64,000 nt of DNA from assembly GCA_021234155.1 (NCBI GenBank), contig JAJEKV010000064.1, positions 6,138,001-6,202,000 on the forward strand, read 5' to 3'. The notes below the pieces were generated by a model that searched no databases, was not told the DNA's origin, and saw only the letters and a list, made by a program, of their open reading frames with translations. Position 1 is the first letter of the stretch, and every line of letters starts with the position of its first letter. Positions 57,026 through 64,000 of the stretch are shown piece by piece. A program made the translations under genes and the position numbers. Source of the DNA: Isoetes taiwanensis (taxonomy: Eukaryota > Streptophyta > Lycopodiopsida > Isoetales > Isoetaceae).

Positions 57026-60000
57026 AGATCCCCGCAAGCTCCCCGGCCTCGCTTTGACTTGGGGAAGGGTGCCGCCGGTTTGCCCGCAAATCCGCTGCCC
57101 CGACCGCTCTAATGCTAACCCTTTGACCTAGACCTTCTCCGAAAAATTCCGAAAATTGGGCCGTAGTCCGGAGATGAATTAGGAAAACAAATGCAAAAAT
57201 CGTAATTTATTTTCGTACAATGCATTAATTGCGAATTTATGAATGTCTTGCCACTCCAAAGCCCCCCCGACTTCTACTTGCCACATCGGGAGGAGGACAG
57301 ACCCAAACTCCGGCTCCGCCGGTTCCCCTTGCTCCGTATTCTACCGGCTGCGGCTTTCTCGGCCAGGTCCCAAGTGCAACGGACCAAGTCTCGGCCCACA
57401 AAACGCAAACCCTTCTAGAACCTGGCAACCCACAGGGTTTACGTTTTGGAGGCCCTCTCCTTGTCAGATTAGGCCGGGACCTTGCGCCGTGACTTGACGT
57501 GGAGTGGGGGTGTTGATGCCAGAGCACGGACCCTAAAATCCCCCCGGAAGCCGCTTGCCCCGAAGTTTCCTCTCCCCCCAAGGCCCCAGGGGCGGGACGG
57601 GTGACCTCCCCTCTCCCGATCGCGATCTGCTCGCCAATGGACTCGAACGCCGACATTGCCCCTCGGGACCAAGTTCTCGGGGCGAAGACCACCCGACCTC
57701 CAAGAAGCGCCAAAGTAGCTCACTTCCATCACACTCGTAGTCAATTGGCCTAGGATGTGGATGCGGGATACTGTCGTGGAGGGCGTGAGTGTTTCCTTCT
57801 TTCGCAAAACCGACCTTATAACTTGCTCTCTAGGGTAATTTCGCCATTCCGGACGATTTGGCAGGGTCGATTTGCCATTCCGGAGCCTCCCGGTGCCCGA
57901 ACGACAAAACATCATGGGTTTCTACAAGGGCGACCTCCCTCGGGGCGCCTCAAGGGTTTGACAAGTTCTCCTGACCGATCTGAATCTTTTGGGCCTTCCC
58001 AAGAGGGGCCCCCGAACGGAGGATCCAACGGCCGGATAGGGGAACCGGCTCCGGAGGGTGGTCATTAGCATGCGGCCCCGGGGAGCGCCGCCAGAAGGGC
58101 TGCCTCGAACTTTTTGGATCCCGCCTCTTGGGGTCCTGGACTCTCCCCTCTTGTGAGGGATCCCCGCAAGGTCCCGGCCTCGCTTGACTTGGGGAAGGGT
58201 GCCAGCTCGGTTGTTCCGCAACCCTGCCCCCCGACCGCTCTAATACTAACCCTTTGACCTAGACCTTCTCCTAAAATTCAAAATTGGGCCGTAGTCCGAG
58301 ATGAATTAGAAAAACAGCTCAAAAAAAATCAGAATTTATTTTCGCACAATGCATTAATTGCGAATTTATGAATGTCTTGCCATCGCAAAAAGCCCGACTT
58401 CTACTTGCCACATCGGAGAGGACAGACCCAAACTCCGCCCCGCCGGGTTCCCCTTGCTCCGTATTCTCGGCTGCAGCTTCGGCCAGGTCCCAAGTGCAAC
58501 GGACCAAGTCTCGGCCCCCAAAACGCAAACCCTTCTAGAACCTGGCAACCCACAGGGTTTACGTTTTGGAGGCCCTCTCCTTGTCGGTTCGGCCGGGACC
58601 TTGCGGCCGTGACTTGACGTGGGAGTGGGGGTGTTGACGCCGAGGCCTGACCCTAAAATCCCCCTGAGGTCGCTTGCCCTCCATTTCCTCTCCCAAGGCC
58701 CCTCGGGGGCCGGACGGGCGACCTCCCTCTCCGAATCGCGATTTGGCTCGCCAATGGACTCGAACGTCGACATTGCCCTAGGGACCAAGTTCCGTGGCCA
58801 GAAGACCACCCGACCTCCAAGAAGCGCCAAAGTAGCTCACTTCCATCACACTCGTAGTCAATTGGCCTAGGATGTGGATGCGGGATACTGTCGTGGAGGG
58901 CGTGAGTGTTTCATGGAATAATTTAAGGGCTAAACTTAGCTATTTGGCGATTTTTTAGCACATTTTCGAAAAAAATTGGCTAAAGTAAATGGAAAAATTT
59001 GGGAAAAATTAATAATTTTAGCTTAACTTTTTTCGGGATTGCACCAACCGTGGAGCTCTTTAGCCAAACACTAGAAGGTAAGAGAGTGAAATTTTGTATT
59101 GTTTTGTATTGGTGGAGAAATTAAATTTCTCCACCAATGAGACTACCACATACAATTCCTTAACAATTATATCGTTGCATTGCAAACCCAATATAAAAAA
59201 CATAAAAAAAAGTACATTATTTACTTCCGCAAAGAGAAGTTTTGAATCTTCATTAATGCAAAACAATAGTCATAGAGCGGAGTTGTATGATTGGGCCCAT
59301 CAGTCACGCCTAGAAAGTTTGAGAATGAATTTTGGGCTAGTTTAGCTAATATTATTCTAATTTATAAGAAATATATGATTAGTAGTCTAGTTTGTAAGAA
59401 ATATATGATTAGTAGTTTTATTTCTAGCATTATAAATTGATTTTGTTAATTAGCATTATTTTCGAATGTTTTCACAAAGAAAATGACTAAATACGTGGAA
59501 ATAATTGAAAAAAAGTATAGTAATTTGCCGTAGTATTTTCCGTTGGTCACACCATAGAAATTTTTGGGGTGATATTTTTGTTAGTTTAGCTAAACGCTAG
59601 AAAGTACGAGAAGAAAAATATGTAGAGTTTAGCTAAACCACAGAAAGTTTTGGGATTAATATCGAGCAGGTTTAGCTAAAGTCATTCTGGCTAATAAGAA
59701 ATATGCGATTAGTAATTTATTCCCTGGAGTGTTTCCTTCTTTCGCAAAACCGACCTTGTAACTTGCTCCCTAGGGTAATTTCGCCATTCCGGACGATTTG
59801 GCAGGGTCGATTTGCCATTCCGAGCCTCCCTGCGTCTCGAACGACAAAACACTGCGGTTTCTACAAGGCCGACCTCAGGACGCCCCGCGGTTTGACAAGT
59901 TCTCCCGGACCGATCTGGAATCTTTTGGGCCTTCCCGAAGAGGGGCCCCTGAACGGAGGATCCAACGGTCGGATAGGGGAACCGGCCCGAGGGGTGGTCA

Positions 60001-60285
60001 TTAGCGTCGCCCCCAGGGAGCCGCCAGAAGGGCTGCCTCGAACTTTTTGATCCCGCCTCCTCCCCTCTTGTGAGGGATCCCCGCAAGGTCCCGGCCTCGC
60101 TTGACTTGGGGAAGGGTGCCACCCGGTTGTTCTCGCAACGGGCTGCCCCGACCGTTCTAATGCTAATCCTTTGATCTAGACCTTCTCCGAAAATTCCGAA
60201 AATTGGGCCGTGTGCTGGAGATGAATTAGGAATCCAGCTGGCAAAAAATCAGAATTTATTTTCGTACAATGCATTAATTGCGAAT
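57026..60285 (+). repeat. Tandem array of about 1.1-kb GC-rich units
   Basis: Units start at 57026, 58158 and 60077, each with 'gatccccgcaag' then 'cttgacttggggaagggtgcc' and 'gcattaattgcgaattt' about 200 bp on. Unit 1 is 1132 bp; unit 2, after removing the hAT insert, is about 1.1 kb; unit 3 matches for about 210 bp and then only loosely to about 61050. Copies differ by many 1-3 base indels, so none keeps a conserved reading frame and I call no gene. Confidence 0.85.
58912..59726. mobile_element. hAT-type non-autonomous element, 815 bp
   Basis: It interrupts repeat unit 2. A perfect 8-bp target duplication GAGTGTTT (58904-58911 and 59727-59734) flanks inverted ends CATGGAATAATTTA and CAGGGAATAAATTA. 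'tttagctaaa'-like motifs recur near both ends, as in hAT subterminal regions. The array sequence resumes exactly after the duplication, confirming the boundary. No transposase. Confidence 0.9.
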
Positions 60286-60726
60286 TTCCGGAGCATAAAC
60301 ACAAAGAAAAGCACAGATAAAAATTTGGGTCTCAAAAAAGGTGAAATCTTTATAGGATATGCAAAGATGACGCTGCATACATAAGAGAAAATGCACCAGC
60401 ATATATACCTTTCGGAGACTCCCCTTCACAAGAAAGGGGCCACTGTCGAAGTGCCTACCCGGTGTTTGCAGCACTTCCAACCGTCGGATCTGCCCCAAAC
60501 TCTGCGGGTATGTTTCTCTCCACGAATATTGATTGTTTAACGGTGGATCTGAGAAATAGCTCGTCTGAGCACCAGCCACGCACAAGCCCCTTTCCAGTGA
60601 AGGGGAGTCTGGATCAGCATGCTGCGCAGGGGGATTCGACCCCATCTCCGGGCATGGTCCCCAGAGCATACACAGAGAACTCCATGCAAAGTTTCGGATG
60701 TGTTAGTCTCCGTCTTGACGCTCGAG

Positions 60727-60768
60727 ATGTAAACCCTACCAAACCCTAGGGTTTAGTAGGGTTTACAT
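60727..60768. other. 42-bp near-perfect palindrome of telo-boxes
   Basis: Left arm 60727-60747 (ATGTAAACCC then TACCAAACCCT) and right arm 60748-60768 pair at 20 of 21 positions with no spacer. Each arm carries two AAACCCTA-type telo-boxes, motifs found in plant promoters and bound by telomere-repeat factors. Confidence 0.85.
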
Positions 60769-61835
60769 TCTGGGGATGCTCCCCTGATCAAGAGGGCCGT
60801 GGAACTTGTCCCTGATCAATTTCGCCCTTCCGGACGACGTGGCGAGGTCGGATCGCCAATCCGGGGCCTCCATGCCCCAAAATTGAAAACGTGGTCTAAA
60901 CCCTGTCAAGGCCAACGACGGCCATCCCAATAAAAAATCGAGGGTCTAAAGCTCATTCGGAAATACCGGGATTTTCTCTCAGACGGGGGCCACTTGGCAA
61001 GCCAGCTGGCTGAAAACCAGGATTTTTCCCCGCCCCATGCATTAATTATGAATAAAGTACCAACAAATATTGGTAATGAGTATACTTGTTCATTCTGCTA
61101 TAAACTTGCGATCTTATATGAAGTCGAGACTCAAGTCGCGGTCCAAAACCCTTAGCAAGAATCTATGAAGAGGTCGCAGCCATATATGAAGTTGTATGTG
61201 ATCATGCACGAGAATATGGCAAATCAAAGAAGCTCTTCTTGCAGCTTTTGCATGGACCGTGGCTCGGGCATGCCTTGTGTAGATTGTATGCGCAGAGGAG
61301 CAACCCGGTGAGCCATATGTTTGCACCGCTCATACCATGACCGGCGGGTCGGGCAAGCTTCACTACAAGGGATCGCCGACGCCCAACGACGCCGCTGCCG
61401 CCGATGAACGCCGACCGCCGCCGTTGATCAACGATTATCGCCGCTCAACGACGATAACGCCGCGCTTCGACGCCGCTCAACGACGGCCATCGTGGCCGAC
61501 GCGGTGTCGGCCCCGCCGCAAAGGTATGGGTACCGCCGCCAAACCGGGCAGCCTTCGTGGTCAAACACGCCGCCTAAACGCCGCTCAACGACGCTTCACA
61601 GAAACCACAACGCCGCCGCCGCCGCCATGCGGGAAATGGGCAGCTGCTGCCGGGCACCGCGCGGTCAAGACGCCGCCAAATCCGCCGCTGAACGACGCCG
61701 CACAACGCCGACGTGTCACGCCCGCCGCGGGCATGGTGCCGGTGCCAAGCCGGCTCGCCTGCGTGTCAAGACATCGCCAGCCTTAAACGCCGCTTAACGA
61801 CGCCACGCAGGAATTTTTTTTTTTTTGCCAAATAA

Positions 61836-61860
61836 AACCCTAACCCTAACCCTAACCCTA
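61836..61860 (+). promoter_or_regulatory. Telomere-type repeat in the CACTA III promoter region
   Basis: Three CCCTAA units plus a partial fourth, about 15 bp before a TATAAGTGG box at 61871. Telo-boxes of this kind often lie near plant transcription starts. The unit is CCCTAA, not the CCCTAAA of most plant telomeres. Confidence 0.6.
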
Positions 61861-61936
61861 CATCCACGCTATAAGTGGATCCATCAAGAGTCAGCCGTTA
61901 TTCTTATTTTTGAGTGTTCTTCCCTATCTTGCTATA

Positions 61937-62101
61937 ATGGTCCCAAGCAGCTTGAAGACCACCTTCACATATGTTCCTTCTAGCAAGAATCCTCCTCCTC
62001 CAAGGGAAGACAACTCCAAAGAACCCCCGCTTCTCCTCACAGAACCCTCCCTTCACCATCATCGGGCAAAGATGAGTGAAAAGGAGCTTCGATTGCACTA
62101 A
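61937..62101 (+). CDS. Small unrecognised reading frame after the CACTA III promoter
   Basis: Starting MVPSSLKTTFTYVPSSKNPP, 54 residues ending MSEKELRLH. It is Pro- and Ser-rich with no domain I know. Its place after the TATA-like box makes it a possible first coding exon or an upstream frame of the transposase transcript. Confidence 0.25.
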   Translation: MVPSSLKTTFTYVPSSKNPPPPREDNSKEPPLLLTEPSLHHHRAKMSEKELRLH

Positions 62102-63085
62102 CATCCGGCGCTCCATGCGGGAACGACGGTAGAATGGCTCACCGAGCCAAACAAAGAGAAAACGACATTAATGGTGGCGATAATGATGCAAATGGTTGCA
62201 TCAAACTGCCACGCCCTCGATGGACATAAGTAATGTATAAGCTTTTTTATGAATGGAAACAATAAGTTTTTTTATCTATTTGTGTTGTCGTTGTATGTTT
62301 ATTTTTATGAATGGGAACAATCAAGATTTTTATTTATTTGTGTTATTTGTATTGTATGTTGTTGTTTCAAGTATGTTAAACAATCACGCTTGGTCGCTTA
62401 ACGACGTTATGATCATTTGACGCCGTTAAACGACGCCATGATCATCCGACGGGCATATGAGGGGCATCGACGGCGCAAGCCGATGTGGCATGCCTAGGTG
62501 TCGTCGACGCCGCCTTTGGCGCCGTTAAACGACGTTACACAGACGCCGATAAACGACGCCACATATGGCGGAACCCGCCGCCGGGTTATTTACTTGTTAT
62601 TTTCACTGCTTGTTTCGGATTTTTTGCTCGCGGGTCTTCATAAGGTAAGATCTCTCGCTTTAATCTTTGTGTTAGAGTTAAACACCTCCAAATGCTAATA
62701 GATTAGAAGATTGAATCTTGAAAGTATGTTAAAAACTTGAGGGATGCATGATCAAGGTAATCGGGTCGGTTCCATCCCGAATGGAGAAGACTAAATGTAT
62801 CGGGTTTATGCACCTCGTAACGTAAGTTTCAATCTTCATAGATTACAAAAGATTTGAAAGGTTATGAATATAAGGTACTGGGTCGACTCCATTTCAAATG
62901 GAGAGGACTAGATGTATCGGTTCAGGGCACCCTTCAATCAAATGCTTTCTAAATATCATAAACGCTGTATGAATCAATCTTAAGAATAAACATTTGATAA
63001 AATCATGAAAAAAACATGGATATTTATAATTATTATATTATTACATGGTTTTTATTAATATTTTTATTGTTTACTAGAAAACAAC

Positions 63086-63763
63086 ATGGACGAACGCCGG
63101 AAGGAATTTGAACGTAAAGTGAGACGTAAAAGCTTTGAGAAAGTTACATGGCGACTTTATGCAAGAATGTTACCCCAACAATTGCCACAAATAGTCCAAT
63201 TAGACCCAAAGGGACCTAGTCTTCCTAGAGGTCGGGTGGTGTGCATGAAATGAATGTCATGTATGTACCATAAACATGTTTCAATGATTAGTTAACTTTA
63301 TATCTTGATGTTACTTTTTTTTTTTTGCAGCTTGTACTTGACAGAGCGGTTATATTGCAATTGTTCGATGTGCAAAGGACAAATAAAACGGATGAGAAAG
63401 ACCGCCCTCGACCATGTTGAGAAATATGGTGAATGCCCGACAAATCCAAAGGTTTCTCGACGACATTATGTGGGGTATTCCAACGAGGTATAATACACTT
63501 AATCTTATGAACGATAATCAACTACTCTTATGTACTTGAATCGATGTCTTAACTTAGTTTGCTTGTATTTTGTTAGGAAGAAATTGAGAATGAAGTGAGC
63601 TCAAGCAAATATATAGATTTTGGGGTTATGTTGTCATTGGAAGTAGATGATGTTGATACTATGAATGCGTTCATAGAAAACCCTACAAAAAGAAAGCCAT
63701 CAACTTCCTCAAAGAGTATCCCATTACGTGATAGAACTCGCTGCAATGGCCGCTGCCAAGATT
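63086..63763 (+). CDS. CACTA III transposase-like gene, first exons (partial)
   Basis: Exon 1 starts at ATG 63086 (MDERRKEFERKVRRKSFEKV), very basic; its donor is uncertain and it otherwise stops at 63251. Exon 2 (63331-63488) is bounded by TTTGCAG and GTATAA. It encodes YCNCSMCKGQIKRMRKTALD then HVEKYGECP: the C-x-C-x2-C...H pattern of the transposase-associated domain at the N-terminus of CACTA TNP2 proteins. Exon 3 starts after TTTGTTAG (about 63578) with EEIENEVSSSKYIDFG and reaches a TGA at about 63763. Open sequence resumes at 63789 (MNVLDHVEENNLPPSLVHLV), so another intron or a frameshift lies between. The catalytic domain would be past the window. Confidence 0.55.
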
Positions 63764-64000
63764 GAGGGAATGACAATGTTCATCAAAATTGAATGTACTA
63801 GATCATGTCGAAGAAAATAATCTTCCACCTTCACTAGTCCATTTGGTCCAGCCCTTTACGTATAAAGATCGTAAGAAATTCAATGCATGGCCTAGAGGCA
63901 AGCCAATTATTTATGGGGAGCAATTTACATATTGGGGTAGGCAAGACATGATTAAAAATAGTCGGGTCCCCTGTGCTGGCCTCGATTATATATTATGACT

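Larger units (their letters stand above)
61361..64000 (+). mobile_element. CACTA transposon III, left part (runs off the window)
   Basis: Begins CACTACAAGGGATCGCCGACG, preceded by CTT, close to the CACTA II end. Subterminal repeats (61380-61810 and 62390-62570) follow the same palindrome with CGC replacing CGT (GCCGTTAAACGACGCC). A promoter-like region (telomere-type repeats, then TATAAGTGG at 61871) precedes the first exons of a transposase-like gene. The rest lies beyond 64000. Confidence 0.8.

Noticed and set aside
57237-58830. Minus-strand frames of 154-158 codons repeated in two array units
   Set aside because: The frames diverge by indels between units and share sequence only where DNA is conserved; no coding constraint.
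61337-61797. Arg/Pro/Ala-rich plus-strand frames, and similar frames at 38129-38655 and 56693-56999
   Set aside because: They translate the CACTA subterminal repeats (CGACGCC/CGACGTC units), not a protein.

Overview
This is land-plant nuclear DNA, most likely from a fern or another early-diverging vascular plant. Evidence: a G-type lectin receptor kinase; a long PLS-type pentatricopeptide (PPR) protein in the style common in ferns and mosses; short GT-AG introns; and a dense bed of plant transposon families (Ty3, LINE, CACTA, hAT, PIF/Harbinger, pogo, Helitron). The lineage is my inference from protein style. Only two genes look like functional host genes: the receptor kinase (3205-4977, +) and the PPR gene (52121-55356, -). 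A broken exon of a CLPX-like chaperone gene (6559-6949, -) is a third trace of host coding sequence.

Layout. 1-3204: gene-free. 3205-4977: receptor kinase. 4978-8300: tandem duplication, CLPX fragment and gene-free DNA. 8340-12000: decayed Ty3 retrotransposon on the minus strand, then a SINE-like head and a 194-bp hAT MITE. 14255-18256: complete 4.0-kb pogo-type element with 26-bp inverted ends, TA flanks and a transposase carrying five stops. 18257-23150: pyrimidine-rich gene-free DNA. 23160-25480: L1-type LINE remnant. 25720-32817: complete Ty3 element (387-bp LTRs differing at 2 sites, GTGGT target duplication), with nonsense codons in pol and a lost integrase catalytic residue. 32823-38016: gene-poor DNA with a Helitron 3' end and a MITE.

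38017-about 46010: CACTA element with palindromic subterminal repeats, an intact multi-exon ORF1-like gene and a degenerate pseudokinase-like gene. About 46010-48454: second LINE. 50004-50368: Harbinger MITE. 52121-55356: PPR gene. 56620: head of a second CACTA element. 57026-60285: GC-rich tandem array of about 1.1-kb units, split by an 815-bp hAT element. 60727-60768: 42-bp telo-box palindrome. 61361-64000: head and first exons of a third CACTA element, which runs off the window.

How parts relate. The three CACTA heads share a terminus (CACTACAAG) and variants of one interrupted palindrome (CGTCGTT-N-AACGACG), so they look like relatives that could use similar transposase-binding sites. The first carries an ORF1-like gene plus a kinase-like gene but no visible TNP2 transposase; the third begins a transposase-like gene. 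The most unusual content is the kinase-like gene inside the first CACTA element. Next are the young but catalytically broken Ty3 element and the telo-box palindrome.
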